64,000 nt of DNA from Sinorhizobium shofinae (GCA_001704765.1 MBFK01000115.1:1-64000), one strand, 5' to 3'; shown: positions 25,539 through 35,847, numbered from the stretch's first letter. Numbers and translations: made by a program. Notes: a model not told the origin generated them from the sequence alone.

Positions 25539-26180
25539 GTGCGCTTCTTGGATCGCTCGGAGGCGGGAAGGGAATTGGCGAGAGCCCTCGATTCTTATCG
25601 TGGGCAGGATGCCGTCGTTCTCGCTCTTCCCCGTGGAGGGGTGCCTGTGGCGGCGGAAGTCGCAAGTCATCTCGGGGCACCGCTTGACCTCCTGATCGTG
25701 CGCAAGATCGGCGTCCCATGGCAGCCGGAACTCGCGATGGGTGCGATAATCGACGGCAGCAAGCCGACGGTCGTCCGCAACGAGGAGACGATCCGCCTCG
25801 CCGGAATTTCGGACGCCGAGTTCCAAGTCATTTGCCAAAGGGAACTCACCGAGATCGAACGCCGGCGTCGCCGATATTTCGCCGACCGCGCTCCGGTGGA
25901 GATTGCCGGACGCATCGCCATCGTCGTGGACGATGGGATCGCGACCGGGGCGACAGTGCGGGCCGCCGTCGCCGGCCTCAAGGCGCGGAAGCCTGCGAAG
26001 GTCGTCGTTGCGGTTCCGGTCGCTCCGCCAAGCGCGGTTGCGGAACTGGAGAAGGAGGCGGACGAAGTCGTATGCCCGCTTCAGCCTCGCATGTTGGGTG
26101 CCATCGGCTACTTCTATCGTGATTTTGAACAACTGAGCGATGAAGAGGTCATTCGGCTGCTCGCCACGCATCGTGCTTGA
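25539..26180 (+). CDS. Phosphoribosyltransferase family protein
   Basis: 213 residues from a GTG at 25539 (CGGAGA upstream). The PRPP-binding motif IAIVVDDGIATGATVRAA is clear, and LALPRGGVPVAAEVA and VRKIGVPWQPELAMGAI match the stand-alone phosphoribosyltransferase family often found with stress or dienelactone hydrolase genes. The substrate base is unknown. Confidence 0.85.
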   Translation: MRFLDRSEAGRELARALDSYRGQDAVVLALPRGGVPVAAEVASHLGAPLDLLIVRKIGVPWQPELAMGAIIDGSKPTVVRNEETIRLAGISDAEFQVICQRELTEIERRRRRYFADRAPVEIAGRIAIVVDDGIATGATVRAAVAGLKARKPAKVVVAVPVAPPSAVAELEKEADEVVCPLQPRMLGAIGYFYRDFEQLSDEEVIRLLATHRA

Positions 26181-26297
26181 GCATCGCCAGAGACAGGGAA
26201 AGGGCCGGGCGCTTCGAGATTCGCGCAAGGATTCACATCATCGTGAGCCCTAGCCGCGCGTGATGACTTCGCCGCCTGTTCGCACTAGGTCGAAGAC

Positions 26298-27299
26298 ATG
26301 ATCAGGTTGATGGCCGTCGTCTTGTCGATTTTGGTGTCGCTTACACCCGCCTCGGCCCAGCAGTCTGTTTCGGGTCTGCTCAAGGGCCTTGCAGATCGAG
26401 ACGATCTGAGATCTCTAAAAACGGTCATTGTCGCCCGCGACGGCGTAACGATCGCCGAACAGGGCTACCGCGGTTACACACCCGCGGGATCTACCAACAT
26501 CAAATCTGCATCGAAATCGATCATATCAGCACTCGTCGGAATCGCGTTCGACAAGGGCCTCCTCGAAGGTCCGCAGCAGAAGATTGCGCCCCTTTTGAAG
26601 GAAGACCTGCCCTCGCCGGCGGACCCGCGGATCAACGACATTACCATCGGCAACCTGCTCTCGATGCAGGCCGGACTGGGCCGCATGTCAGGGCCGAATT
26701 ACGGACGCTGGGTTTCGAGCCGCAACTGGGTTCGTTTCGCGCTCGCACAGCCTTTCGACGATGAGCCGGGCGGGCGGATGCTCTATTCAACGGCCTCCAC
26801 CCATTTGCTTTCGGCGATCCTGACGAAGGTTGGCGGCAAGCCGACGCTCGCCCTGGCGCACGAGTGGCTCGGTCCGCTTCAGGGTTTCCGGATTGGAGCC
26901 TGGGAACGCGATCCACAAGGCATTTACCTTGGAGGCAACCAGATGGCGATGAGCGCCAGATCGCTGCTGGCCTTCGGCGAATTATACCGCAATCGCGGCC
27001 GGACGGCCGATGGACGGCAGATCGTTCCGTTGGATTGGATCGATCTGTCGTGGCAGCCGCACACGACCTCCTATTTTTCGGGTGACACCTATGGCTATGG
27101 CTGGTTCGCCCGGCAGATCGGCGGCGAGGACGTTCACTTTGCCTGGGGGTACGGTGGCCAGATGCTCTACATCATTCCGTCGCTGAAGCTCACCGTCGTA
27201 ATGACTTCGGAGGAAGGCGGCCCTTCGGCGCGCAACGGATACCGCGATGCATTGCACGGCATTCTGACCGACATCATAAGGGCGGTCAAAACCGGCTGA
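26298..27299 (+). CDS. Exported serine hydrolase (beta-lactamase / penicillin-binding-like)
   Basis: 333 residues with a signal peptide of about 20 residues (MIRLMAVVLSILVSLTPASA). The SxxK active-site motif is in KSASKSIISALVG, followed by YSTAS (in place of YxN) and WGYGGQMLY. These are features of class C beta-lactamase-related hydrolases (PF00144), most of which are esterases or peptidases and not antibiotic-resistance enzymes. It is periplasmic and its substrate is unknown. Confidence 0.85.
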   Translation: MIRLMAVVLSILVSLTPASAQQSVSGLLKGLADRDDLRSLKTVIVARDGVTIAEQGYRGYTPAGSTNIKSASKSIISALVGIAFDKGLLEGPQQKIAPLLKEDLPSPADPRINDITIGNLLSMQAGLGRMSGPNYGRWVSSRNWVRFALAQPFDDEPGGRMLYSTASTHLLSAILTKVGGKPTLALAHEWLGPLQGFRIGAWERDPQGIYLGGNQMAMSARSLLAFGELYRNRGRTADGRQIVPLDWIDLSWQPHTTSYFSGDTYGYGWFARQIGGEDVHFAWGYGGQMLYIIPSLKLTVVMTSEEGGPSARNGYRDALHGILTDIIRAVKTG

Positions 27300-27313
27300 T
27301 GCAAAGGGTGCCG

Positions 27314-27344
27314 CCGCGAAAGGGCTAAACGAGCCCTTTCGCGG
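27314..27344. terminator. Bidirectional intrinsic terminator
   Basis: CCGCGAAAGGGCT-AAACG-AGCCCTTTCGCGG is a perfect 13-bp stem with a 5-nt loop between the convergent serine hydrolase and peroxiredoxin genes. It probably ends both transcripts. Confidence 0.75.
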
Positions 27345-27388
27345 TCGTCAATTCGAGCTTTGGACCGGCGTATCCGCGCCGAACAGCC

Positions 27389-28048
27389 TCAGGCGGTCGG
27401 CTGCTTGGTCTTCCTGAGATAGGGAAGAACGGTATCGAAGGAGCCGAAGCGCTGGATGGCGTCTTCGTTGGATACGGCAGCCGTGATGATGACATCCTCG
27501 CCCTGCTTCCAGTTTGCCGGCGTTGCTACCAGATGCTTGGCGGTGAGCTGGATGGAATCGATGGCGCGCAGGATCTCGTCGAAGTTGCGGCCGGTGGTCA
27601 TCGGATAGGTGAGGATCAGCTTGATCTTCTTGTCGGGTCCGATGACATAGACCGATCGCACGGTGGCATTGTCGGCCGGGGTGCGGCCCTCGGACGTGTC
27701 GCCAGCGCCAGCCGGCAACATGTCGTAGAGCTTGGCCACCTTGAGATCACGGTCGCCGATCAGCGGATATTCGACATCGAAGCCGGTCGCAACCTTGATG
27801 TCGTTCTTCCATTTGACGTGGCTGTCGACGGGATCGACCGAAATGCCAATGATCTTGACGCCGCGCTTGCGGAATTCGCCTTCGATCCCGGCCATGGCGC
27901 CGAGTTCGGTGGTGCAGACGGGCGTAAAATTCTTCGGATGAGAGAAGAGGACGGCCCAGCCATCACCGATCCATTCATGGAAATTGATCGTTCCGTGCGT
28001 TGTCTCGGCGGTGAAATCAGGGGCGGTTTCATTGATGCGGAGGCTCAT
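27389..28048 (-). CDS. 1-Cys peroxiredoxin (Prx6 type)
   Basis: 219 residues. The peroxidatic Cys lies in FTPVCTTE, with HPKNFTP and GISVDPVDSHVKWKNDI typical of the Prx6/AhpC-TSA family. The long C-terminal domain (YPMTTGRNFDEILRAIDS) is also of Prx6 type. It reduces peroxides in the cytoplasm. The ATG at 28048 has AAAGGAG upstream. It diverges from thiD, with the TPP riboswitch between them. Confidence 0.93.
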   Translation of the reverse strand: MSLRINETAPDFTAETTHGTINFHEWIGDGWAVLFSHPKNFTPVCTTELGAMAGIEGEFRKRGVKIIGISVDPVDSHVKWKNDIKVATGFDVEYPLIGDRDLKVAKLYDMLPAGAGDTSEGRTPADNATVRSVYVIGPDKKIKLILTYPMTTGRNFDEILRAIDSIQLTAKHLVATPANWKQGEDVIITAAVSNEDAIQRFGSFDTVLPYLRKTKQPTA

Positions 28049-28267
28049 GGCTTGCTCCTTTCGGGTCGGCAGGAATGGCCCAAGAATAGCGCAATCAACG
28101 GAGTTTTCGAGGAGGAAACGCGCCATCACGAGCGTCAAAGGCAATAGCCGCAGCGTGTTTGCGGCCGTTCGGAGAAAAATCTTTCTTCGGTGAGATGTCA
28201 GGCTCGGCCGCAAACCTCTGGCCGATGCCACATTGACACAGCAGCACCGCTGCCGCATAGAATGCCG

Positions 28268-28358
28268 CCATTCCGAGGGGAGCGCCGAGCGGTGCTGAGA
28301 CGGCGGTGAGCCGGACCCTTGAACCTGATCCGGGTCATGCCGGCGTAGGAACGGAACG
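28268..28358 (+). ncRNA. TPP (thiamine pyrophosphate) riboswitch
   Basis: The leader of thiD holds the conserved THI-box strings GTGCTGAGA, ACCCTTGAACCTGATC, CGGGTCATGCCGGCGTAGGAA in the correct order and spacing. This aptamer binds TPP and lowers thiD expression when thiamine is plentiful. The expression platform is the hairpin at 28393-28418. Confidence 0.93.
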
Positions 28359-28392
28359 AGGCTGCCCTCCCTCACGTCTTCGCTGTCACCTG

Positions 28393-28418
28393 GATCTCCG
28401 TGATATTCGTAGGAGATC
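28393..28418 (+). promoter_or_regulatory. Hairpin hiding the thiD ribosome binding site
   Basis: GATCTCC at 28393-28399 pairs perfectly with GGAGATC at 28412-28418. The right arm contains the Shine-Dalgarno GGAG six bases from the thiD ATG at 28424. This indicates that the TPP riboswitch acts on translation initiation. Confidence 0.7.
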
Positions 28419-28423
28419 GACCA

Positions 28424-29242
28424 ATGACACCTTTTCCTCCGTTTACGCCAATCGCGCTCACGATTGCCGGATCGGATTCGGGCGGCGGGGCCGGTATCCA
28501 GGCGGATCTCAAGACTTTTTCGGCCCTTGGCGTCTACGGCGCCAGCGTCGTGACGGCGATCACGGCTCAGAATACGAAAGGCGTGACCGCCGTCGAGGAC
28601 GGCTCACCAAGAATCGTTGCCGCACAGGTCGACGCGGTCTTTTCCGATCTCGACGTGAAGGCGGTCAAGATCGGCATGGTCTCGCGCCGGGAGACGATCG
28701 CCGTGATCGCCGATGGATTGCGCCGTTTCGACAGGCGCGCGGTCGTTGATCCGGTCATGGTTGCGACCTCCGGCGAGCCGTTGCTGCAGCCGGATGCCTT
28801 GGCCGCGCTCAAGGAGGAGCTTCTGCCTCTGGCGATCATTACTACGCCGAATCTGCCGGAGGCGTCGCTACTCACCGGCCGACCGATCGCCGAGGATGAG
28901 GCCGAGATGGCTCGCCAGGCCGAGGTGCTAATGAGGACGGGTGCGCGCTCGGTGTTGATCAAAGGGGGACACCTGAGCGGTCACGACGCCACCGATGTTT
29001 TTTTCGATGGCGACGCGCTCGTCCGGTTCCCTGCAAGGCGGGTCGAGACCCGTAACGATCACGGCACCGGCTGTACGCTTTCCGCAGCCATCGCCGCCGG
29101 TCTTGCCAAGGGGCAGTCACTCTCGGAGGCGGCCAGCGCCGCGAAGGCTTATCTGCACGAGGCGATCTCCGCCGCCAATGGTCTGAAGGTGGGGCAGGGG
29201 CGGGGACCGGTGCACCATTTTCATGCATGGTGGGGTAGGTAA
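28424..29242 (+). CDS. thiD: Hydroxymethylpyrimidine (phosphate) kinase
   Basis: 272 residues. Motifs [37 protein letters not shown] and [20 protein letters not shown] are those of ThiD. It phosphorylates HMP and HMP-P to HMP-PP for thiamine synthesis in the cytoplasm. The ATG at 28424 is set by AGGAGA within the regulatory hairpin. thiD is the only thi gene here. Confidence 0.95.
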   Translation: MTPFPPFTPIALTIAGSDSGGGAGIQADLKTFSALGVYGASVVTAITAQNTKGVTAVEDGSPRIVAAQVDAVFSDLDVKAVKIGMVSRRETIAVIADGLRRFDRRAVVDPVMVATSGEPLLQPDALAALKEELLPLAIITTPNLPEASLLTGRPIAEDEAEMARQAEVLMRTGARSVLIKGGHLSGHDATDVFFDGDALVRFPARRVETRNDHGTGCTLSAAIAAGLAKGQSLSEAASAAKAYLHEAISAANGLKVGQGRGPVHHFHAWWGR

Positions 29243-29332
29243 GGCTGCCTTACCAACTGCCTCGTTATCGCCACCGTTGCGCAGCAGCATAGATTCGTCC
29301 ATTGTTAATGAATGGCAGCGGGTTCTGGCGAC

Positions 29333-29545
29333 ATGCACTTTCTTGCTCGTCGATTGGACGCTTTCAACCGTGACGAACTGCCGGACTGGCGGCAGCCGCG
29401 AAGCGCTCTTTGGCGCGCGTTGCTGGTCGTACCGCGCCTTGTCGAATATATCCTGTTCTACGCCGTCGCGCTCATTGCGCTCACGGCGGTCCTCGTCTTG
29501 ATGGCTGTCGCCTGGATCATTGGCATCGACCGTAAACCGGCATAG
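29333..29545 (+). CDS. Small single-pass membrane protein of unknown function
   Basis: 70 residues from the ATG at 29333 (77 if the ATG at 29312 is used; neither has a strong ribosome site). One transmembrane segment (YILFYAVALIALTAVLVLMA) follows a basic N-terminal part (RRLDAFNRDELPDWRQPRSA). Codon use is like the neighbours. It is convergent with exoP, 33 nt away. No function is known to me. Confidence 0.6.
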   Translation: MHFLARRLDAFNRDELPDWRQPRSALWRALLVVPRLVEYILFYAVALIALTAVLVLMAVAWIIGIDRKPA

Positions 29546-29578
29546 GCGACCGCCAATCGGCGGCCGCCTGTTCGCTGT

Positions 29579-31945
29579 TTAAGCGGCCGTGTGCCGGTTT
29601 TCGCTTATTTCCTGCTCGATATAATACTTGCCGTAACGGTGCCGATACTTTTCCGCACCGCCGAAGTCGCTATATTTCTCGAGTTCGTCCATGTCCGTCT
29701 TGTTGAGGATCACGCCGAGAACCTTCGCATCGATCTGTGGCTCGGAATTGAGGAGGTCACGCACGAGCCTCGATGGCGTCCGGCCCCATTCCACGACGAA
29801 GAGGACGCCGTCGGCGAGCGGCGTGAAGGCCTTCGCGTCGACCACAGGGGCAAGAGCGGCGAGATCGACCACGACGTAGTCGAAGGAATTGCGGGCGTTC
29901 TCGATGAGTCCCGCCATGGCCGGGGAGGCGAGCAACTCGTTGCTTTGGTGCCTCCGATCCGACGCTCCGCCGCCGGCCGGCAGGATCGCAAGCTTCGTGC
30001 GCTGATCCACCTTGATGCCGGCAGGCCAGGTCGCCTCTCCCGTGAGCGTCTCGACCAACCCCGTGCGCGGAGCGGGCGTGATCATTTGGGCGAGGCCCGG
30101 CTTGCGGATGTCGGCGTCGATCAGCAGGGTGCGCTTGCCGCTCGAGGCGAGCAGCGCCGCAAAGTTCGCCGCGACGATCGATTTGCCCTCGTCCGGCAGG
30201 GCGGAGACGATCGCGATGACGCGGCTCTCGTTTCCGGGCAGCATGTGATCGCAGGCGAGCTTGGCATTCCGGAATGTCTCCGCGAAGGCGGACCGCGGTG
30301 CGTCGAGCACAATGCGCGAAAGGCGTTGGAACGGGGTGGCGCCATGGGACGGATCGTGCGGCTGCCGGTCCGATCCGAAGCGCGCGCGCACGAGCTCCGA
30401 CGTTTTCTTCGGCCGTGAACCGATCAGCGGAACATAGCCGAGCGAGCGGTGCCCGAGCACGGAGCGCACTTCACCTTCAAGGCGGAAGGTTCTTTCGCGG
30501 AATTCGAGGAATGCGGCATAGGCGCCGCCGACCATCAACCCAAGTATGGCCGAAAGTGCCAGCGTCATGGTCTTCTTGGGACTCGACGGTGCGGTCGGGA
30601 CGCCGGCCTCGGAGATGACGCGTGCCTTGGCGATCGGGAAGGAGCGCTGCTGTGTCGCCTGCTCATAGCGGCCGAGATAGGATTCATAGAGCGTCTTCAA
30701 CGCCGCCGACTTCTGCTCCAGTTCCCGCAATTGTACGAGCGACTTGCTGGCGTCCGAATTCTTGCCGGCGATCCCTTCGATGCTCTTGCGCAGGGAGGCC
30801 TCGCGCGAGCGCGCGACCTCGAATTCGTTCTTGTAGCTCGCCGTCAATTGCTGCAGTTCCTGGTAGATCTGATGGCCGATATCGGCCTGCTCGGCCCGGA
30901 GCGAAACCGCCTGCGGGTGGTCCTCACCGAAATTCTGGGTGACTTCCTGCTCGCGCTTGCCGACGGCGAGATAGCGTGTGCGGAGATCCCGGATGACCGA
31001 ATTGTCGCCCTCCTTTGGAGAGATGGTGGCATTGTTGACGGCGTTTTCCGGTCCTTGATCGATGATCGACTTGAACTGCTCGTAGCGGGCCGAGGCGCTG
31101 GCCGTGTCCGCCTGCGCGACGATCAGCTGGCTGTTGAGGTCGGAGAGTTGTTGTTCGGACATCAGTTCGCCGCGCGCGGCCGTCAGGCCGCTCTTGCTGC
31201 GGAATTGTTCGACCTCAAGGGCGGCCGCCTGCGAGCGCTGCCGCAAATCGGCAAGCCGCTCCTGCAGCCAGACCGATGCCCGTTCCGTCGCTTCGAAATT
31301 GGCGTTCAGCTGGTCCGTGAGATAGGAGTCGGCATAGGTTCTGACAACCGATGCAGCAAGCTGCTGATCGCTCGAGCGGTAGGATAGTGCAATCACCGAA
31401 CTGCGGCCAACGCGTTCTACGTACAGCGACTGCTGCAGGAGGGCGGCGGCCTTCAGCCGTCGGCCATTGCGCGCCGCTTCCTCGGAGACGCCCGGCTCGC
31501 CGGAAAAGAGACCGGTTGCGGTCTTCAGCCAGTCCTTGACGACGGCGACTGGGGAACGGGGCGGTTTGACGAGCGTGTCGTTCTCGGAAAGGTTGAGTTT
31601 GTCGACGACGCGCAGCGCCAGCTCTCCGGACTTGAGGATCTCGACCGCGCTTGCAATCTGCGTGTCGAGCATCTGGCTATTCGTTGGCACCGGTTCTTCC
31701 TCGGCGTATTTCGACAGGTTGTCGTCGAGGAGGATCTGCGTCAGCGAGGTGTAGAATGGTGTCGCGAACAACAGGTAGGCGGCCCCCAGCAGGATGAAGA
31801 GCACCACAAAGGCCGCCACGAGCCTTGCCCGGCGGACGACGACAGCCAGCAGACGATCGAGATCGATAAAGCCGTCTGACTGCTCTTCGCGAGGCACGAT
31901 GCTCAAGGGTACACTTCTCTGTTTCATGGGGGCCGTTCTGTTCAT
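29579..31945 (-). CDS. exoP: Succinoglycan polymerisation/export: Wzz-type copolymerase fused to BY-kinase
   Basis: 788 residues, close to S. meliloti ExoP. The N-terminal Wzz domain is bounded by two transmembrane segments (about 37-57 and 450-470) with a long coiled-coil periplasmic part between. The cytoplasmic BY-kinase has Walker A SALPDEGKS at 581-589, Walker A' LLIDADIRKP and a C-terminal tyrosine cluster (YRHRYGKYYIEQE) that is autophosphorylated in the family. It sets chain length and drives export with ExoQ. The ATG at 31945 follows GGAGAAAAAG. It is the last gene of the exoL-A-M-O-N-P run. Confidence 0.95.
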   Translation of the reverse strand: MNRTAPMKQRSVPLSIVPREEQSDGFIDLDRLLAVVVRRARLVAAFVVLFILLGAAYLLFATPFYTSLTQILLDDNLSKYAEEEPVPTNSQMLDTQIASAVEILKSGELALRVVDKLNLSENDTLVKPPRSPVAVVKDWLKTATGLFSGEPGVSEEAARNGRRLKAAALLQQSLYVERVGRSSVIALSYRSSDQQLAASVVRTYADSYLTDQLNANFEATERASVWLQERLADLRQRSQAAALEVEQFRSKSGLTAARGELMSEQQLSDLNSQLIVAQADTASASARYEQFKSIIDQGPENAVNNATISPKEGDNSVIRDLRTRYLAVGKREQEVTQNFGEDHPQAVSLRAEQADIGHQIYQELQQLTASYKNEFEVARSREASLRKSIEGIAGKNSDASKSLVQLRELEQKSAALKTLYESYLGRYEQATQQRSFPIAKARVISEAGVPTAPSSPKKTMTLALSAILGLMVGGAYAAFLEFRERTFRLEGEVRSVLGHRSLGYVPLIGSRPKKTSELVRARFGSDRQPHDPSHGATPFQRLSRIVLDAPRSAFAETFRNAKLACDHMLPGNESRVIAIVSALPDEGKSIVAANFAALLASSGKRTLLIDADIRKPGLAQMITPAPRTGLVETLTGEATWPAGIKVDQRTKLAILPAGGGASDRRHQSNELLASPAMAGLIENARNSFDYVVVDLAALAPVVDAKAFTPLADGVLFVVEWGRTPSRLVRDLLNSEPQIDAKVLGVILNKTDMDELEKYSDFGGAEKYRHRYGKYYIEQEISENRHTAA

Positions 31946-31999
31946 CTTTTTCTCCGGTCCTTGGTCCGGCGGCCTCGTTCGGCCGCCAGAGGTTTGCGC

Positions 32000-32905
32000 T
32001 TATGCCGCCCGGATGCGGCTTTCGTGAGACAAGACGATCTCGCGAACGGATTCGAACACGAGGTCGCCGATATCCGCGCGAGCGAGCGCAAAGGCGACAT
32101 TGGCCTCGATGAAGCCCTGTTTCGAGCCGCAGTCGAAGGTGCGGCCGTCATAGGGATGGGCGTGGAAGGGCTGGGTCGCCGACAGATTCAGCATGCCGTC
32201 GGTCAGTTGGATCTCGTTGCCGGCACCGCGTGACTGGTGTGCGAGAATGGAGAAGATTTCCGGCTGCAGGATGTAGCGGCCGTTGAGATAAAAGTTGGAC
32301 GGGGCCTGGCCTGCCGGTGGCTTTTCGACCATCTGCGTCACCGAGAAACCATGGCGCACCGTGTCGCCTTTGCCGACGATGCCATATTTCGAAGCCTCTT
32401 CGGGAGCGCATTGCTCGACGGCGACAACATTGCCGCCAACTTCGCGATAGAGGTCCATGAGTCCGGCCATGCAGCCGCGCGCCCCGAAGGACACCATGTC
32501 CGGCAGCAGCAGCGCGAAGGGCTCGTCGCCGATGAGGTCGCGCGCGCACCAGACGGCGTGGCCGAGGCCGAGCGGCGCCTGCTGACGCGTGAAACTGACC
32601 GAGCCGGGGGTCGGCAACATGGCTTCGAGCTCGGAGATCTGCGCATTCTTGCCCGAGCGCGACAGTGACGAGATGAGTTCGGGCGTGTCGTCGAAGTGGT
32701 CCTCGATCACCTGTTTGTTGCGACTGGTGACGAAGACAATGTGCTCGATGCCGGCCTGACGCGCCTCGTCGACGGCGTATTGGACAACGGGCCGATCGAC
32801 GATCGTCAACATTTCCTTCGGCACGGCCTTTGTCGCGGGAAGGAACCTCGTTCCGTTTCCTGCGACTGGGATCACTGCTTTCCTGACGGTCCTGATGCGG
32901 TCCAT
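32000..32905 (-). CDS. exoN: UTP-glucose-1-phosphate uridylyltransferase
   Basis: 301 residues. Motifs [24 protein letters not shown] and [13 protein letters not shown] define GalU-type UDP-glucose pyrophosphorylases. It makes UDP-glucose for the repeat unit. The ATG at 32905 follows AAAGGAT and comes 4 nt after the exoO stop. Synteny with S. meliloti gives the symbol. Confidence 0.95.
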   Translation of the reverse strand: MDRIRTVRKAVIPVAGNGTRFLPATKAVPKEMLTIVDRPVVQYAVDEARQAGIEHIVFVTSRNKQVIEDHFDDTPELISSLSRSGKNAQISELEAMLPTPGSVSFTRQQAPLGLGHAVWCARDLIGDEPFALLLPDMVSFGARGCMAGLMDLYREVGGNVVAVEQCAPEEASKYGIVGKGDTVRHGFSVTQMVEKPPAGQAPSNFYLNGRYILQPEIFSILAHQSRGAGNEIQLTDGMLNLSATQPFHAHPYDGRTFDCGSKQGFIEANVAFALARADIGDLVFESVREIVLSHESRIRAA

Positions 32906-32909
32906 ATTG

Positions 32910-33932
32910 TTATCCTTTGCTTGTGTGAGGATCATTGCCCAGCGGGGATCGTTCAGCCGCCACCGTCATAGGGGCGGGTTGCGGCGCCCGCGCCGCCAGG
33001 CGGCGCAATCGCGCGGCGATCGGCATCCGCAGATGCCGAAGCGCAAGCGGGTCGGCGAACGCAGTCTTCAGCGCTCCAGCCAACGATCTCATTTTCAGGT
33101 GCTCGACGAGGAGGAGAAACGAGCGCGCCTGACGGAACCCACGCGCACGCTTGCGCTGCATCCTTTGTGACCGCGGATTGAGCACGTAACGGCGCAGGAA
33201 CGCCTCGTCGGCCGCAATCATCGCGTCGATGTGCTCGAGCTTCAGCACGCGCGAGATCGAGCCCTCGCGAATATGATAGATGTAGCCAGGGGAGGGCTCG
33301 ACGGCGCAGCGGCCGCCGCAGGCAAGTGCGGATGCGAGCAGGATGTAGTCTTCGCCGATCCTCAGCGACTCGTCGAAACACAAACCATGTTCCGCGAGGA
33401 AGCGGCGCTCGAACACCGGTTTCATATAGCCGAAATTGTGCTCGGAGCGGAAAATCACATTCGATTCAATGAAGGCCGGCAGCGTCAGTTCGTGCAGTGC
33501 CTCGAGTTCGGCGTCCTCGAACATTCGAACATTGCTCCCGTCGAGCGACAGCACGTCGAGATTGTCGACGACAATTTGTGCCCCGGTCGCTTCGGCACGC
33601 GCAATCATTCGCGCCAGCCGTCCGGGGCGCACCGTATCATCGGAATCGAGAACCGCGATCCATCTGCCGCGTGCTGCCTCGAAGCCGGCATTGCGGGCCC
33701 CGCCTGGGCCGCGGTTACGCTCAAGAGCAATGAGGCGGACCCTCGGGTCGTCGATCGCCGTGACAAGAGCTGCGGTCGCATCCGAGGAGCAATCGTCGAC
33801 AACGATCACCTCGACAGTGGGCCCATCCTGGGCAAGTGCACTGCCGACGGCACGGGTGATCGTATCGGCGGCATTATAGGCGGCGACAACGAAGGTGACG
33901 TCCGGGGCAAGCTCGTTAAGGGGCGCGGTCAT
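32910..33932 (-). CDS. exoO: Succinoglycan glucosyltransferase (GT2)
   Basis: 340 residues. GT2 fold: [48 protein letters not shown] and the metal-binding DSDD. In S. meliloti ExoO adds the fifth sugar (beta-1,6-glucose). It overlaps exoM by 4 bp (ATGA). It is clearly homologous to ExoU at 40118. Confidence 0.93.
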   Translation of the reverse strand: MTAPLNELAPDVTFVVAAYNAADTITRAVGSALAQDGPTVEVIVVDDCSSDATAALVTAIDDPRVRLIALERNRGPGGARNAGFEAARGRWIAVLDSDDTVRPGRLARMIARAEATGAQIVVDNLDVLSLDGSNVRMFEDAELEALHELTLPAFIESNVIFRSEHNFGYMKPVFERRFLAEHGLCFDESLRIGEDYILLASALACGGRCAVEPSPGYIYHIREGSISRVLKLEHIDAMIAADEAFLRRYVLNPRSQRMQRKRARGFRQARSFLLLVEHLKMRSLAGALKTAFADPLALRHLRMPIAARLRRLAARAPQPAPMTVAAERSPLGNDPHTSKG

Positions 33933-34855
33933 TGGGACGTCACCTCGGCCGCTCCATATTGCTCGAGCTCCTTATGCCCGAGGAGGCCGCTGATCACGCC
34001 GACATGCAGAACGGCGCGGAGGGCATAACCGTTTCGGCGGACGGGCCAGGGCAGGAAGAGAACCGCGGCGAGCGCGCAAAAGACGGCTTTGGAGGCGGCG
34101 AGCACAAGGTTCGGGAACTTGCCCGAGCCACTCGCCTTTTGCGTCAGCAGCCGCCCGTGGGTTTGGCCGGAGCGGAAGCGCCGCTTGGCAAGCCAGGCAA
34201 ACGATGCCCGGCTTTCCGGCACCGGCTCATGCACCCAGGCATCCCGGGCAAAGGCGATCGTTCCGCCGGCTTGGTGCATGCCGGTAAAGAAGTCCGTGTC
34301 CTCGCCTCCGCTTCGGCCAAGCGCGAGCTTGAAGCGGCGGCCATGGAGCGATGGGGCCTTGAGCCTCAGCAGGGCATTGCAGGTATAGCCGGTGCGGATT
34401 TCGCCTTTGACCCAGACCGGCAGTGTCGAGTGAAAGTCGCCGCGGCGCATCCAGGCGGGGGCCGACGTCGCGTAGTGGGCCCGGACTGGGCCAAGGACTG
34501 CGTCCGCACCAGTCGCCTGCGCTGTCTCCAGGAGGCGCGTCAGCCAATCACGCGAGGCGGTCTCATCGTCGTCGATGAAGGCGAGTAGATCGCCGGTGCT
34601 GTTGTCGAGACAGGCGTTGCGGGCGATCGAGATGTTCGAGGCCGGGCAATGGATGTAGGTGACCTCGAAGGGCATCTCCGGCCGCAGCTCCTCGACGAGC
34701 GCCCGCGCGCTCGGCGTGGCGTCGTTGTCGGCAACGACGACGCGAAGCATCGCCTTTGCGGGCACTGTCACTGCAGCAAGCGATCGAAGCGTTGCGGCGA
34801 GTTCGGGGCGCCGGAACGTGCAGATGCCGACGTCGATCTGAAAGGTCGCGCTCAT
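33929..34855 (-). CDS. exoM: Succinoglycan beta-1,4-glucosyltransferase (GT2)
   Basis: 308 residues from the ATG at 34855, which touches the exoA stop (TGATG). Motifs: IDVGICTFRRPELAATLRSL, VVADNDATPSARAL, NISIARNACLDNSTGDLLAF and IDDDE. S. meliloti ExoM (about 309 residues) adds the fourth sugar. A C-terminal hydrophobic segment probably anchors it at the inner membrane. Confidence 0.94.
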   Translation of the reverse strand: MSATFQIDVGICTFRRPELAATLRSLAAVTVPAKAMLRVVVADNDATPSARALVEELRPEMPFEVTYIHCPASNISIARNACLDNSTGDLLAFIDDDETASRDWLTRLLETAQATGADAVLGPVRAHYATSAPAWMRRGDFHSTLPVWVKGEIRTGYTCNALLRLKAPSLHGRRFKLALGRSGGEDTDFFTGMHQAGGTIAFARDAWVHEPVPESRASFAWLAKRRFRSGQTHGRLLTQKASGSGKFPNLVLAASKAVFCALAAVLFLPWPVRRNGYALRAVLHVGVISGLLGHKELEQYGAAEVTSQ

Positions 34856-35847
34856 CACGCCACCCGCCGCCGGAAATCGAGCAGTTCCCGCCAGAAGCCG
34901 GCGGACCAGGCCAGGTGCATGACCATGGCCGAGATCGCCGCGAGTGGCCCGTAGGGGTTGCGCTGGCCAACCGCCATCCAGACGCCATAGCCGAGGCACG
35001 CCGCAGCCCAGACGCCGAAGGGGATGATCGCCGCCCAGTTGATGATGGCGAGAAGCGCGCCGAACGCGACGGGCGCGACTGCAAGCGGCAGCATCTGCCG
35101 GAGGCCGGGCATGGCGCGGTGTTTGAGGATGTTCTTCGCCCGGCCGCGGCCATAGCCGAAATATTGCTTGAACAGCGGCACGATCCTGGCGCGCGGATAA
35201 TAGACCATGCTGGTCCTGTCGGTCATCCAGATGCGGTAGCCGGCTGTTCCCAAGCGATAATCCAACTCGGCATCTTCGTTGTGGCTAAAGGTCTCGTCAT
35301 AGCCCCCGACCGCTGCAAAGGCGGCAATTCGCATCAGGGCATGGTGACCGTGCTCTGCCCAGTGGCCGGCCGCACCTGTCCTGTGCTTGGAGCCGCCATT
35401 GCCGAGCTTGGAATTCTGCGCGTAGGCCGTCGCCTTCTGGAAGGTGCTGAAACCCACGGTCTGCATGGCAACGACGACCGAGTCCGCTCCTGTTGCGAGC
35501 GCCTCCTCGACGAGACGCTCGCAATAATCGTCCGGGTAGGTCCCATGTGCATCGATGCGGATCAGGTAGTCGAAGCCCGATCCGAGCTCGGCGACGGCCC
35601 GATTGACGGCAGCGCTCTGGATTCGCTTCGGATTGTCGAGGAACAGCACGCGCGGATCCTCTTCACAAAGGCGGCGAGCGATCTCTCGGGTGCCGTCGGT
35701 ACTGCCGCCGTCGGCGATGACGACCCTCGCATTGAGGACGCCAAGCGAGGGACGCAGCTTCTCGACAAGCGCCTCGATATGCAGCGCTTCATTGAGGCAG
35801 GGTATGACGATGAGGGTCGATGTCGACGCCTGACTGTCCGCGGTCAT
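34855..35847 (-). CDS. exoA: Succinoglycan beta-1,3-glucosyltransferase (GT2)
   Basis: 330 residues. Motifs: TLIVIPCLNEALHIEALVE, VVIADGGSTDGTREI, RIDAHGTYPDDY and hydrophobic segments at the C-terminus (AVAPVAFGALLAIINWAAII). ExoA adds the first glucose onto lipid-linked galactose in S. meliloti. Its start overlaps the exoL stop by 4 bp. Confidence 0.94.
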   Translation of the reverse strand: MTADSQASTSTLIVIPCLNEALHIEALVEKLRPSLGVLNARVVIADGGSTDGTREIARRLCEEDPRVLFLDNPKRIQSAAVNRAVAELGSGFDYLIRIDAHGTYPDDYCERLVEEALATGADSVVVAMQTVGFSTFQKATAYAQNSKLGNGGSKHRTGAAGHWAEHGHHALMRIAAFAAVGGYDETFSHNEDAELDYRLGTAGYRIWMTDRTSMVYYPRARIVPLFKQYFGYGRGRAKNILKHRAMPGLRQMLPLAVAPVAFGALLAIINWAAIIPFGVWAAACLGYGVWMAVGQRNPYGPLAAISAMVMHLAWSAGFWRELLDFRRRVA

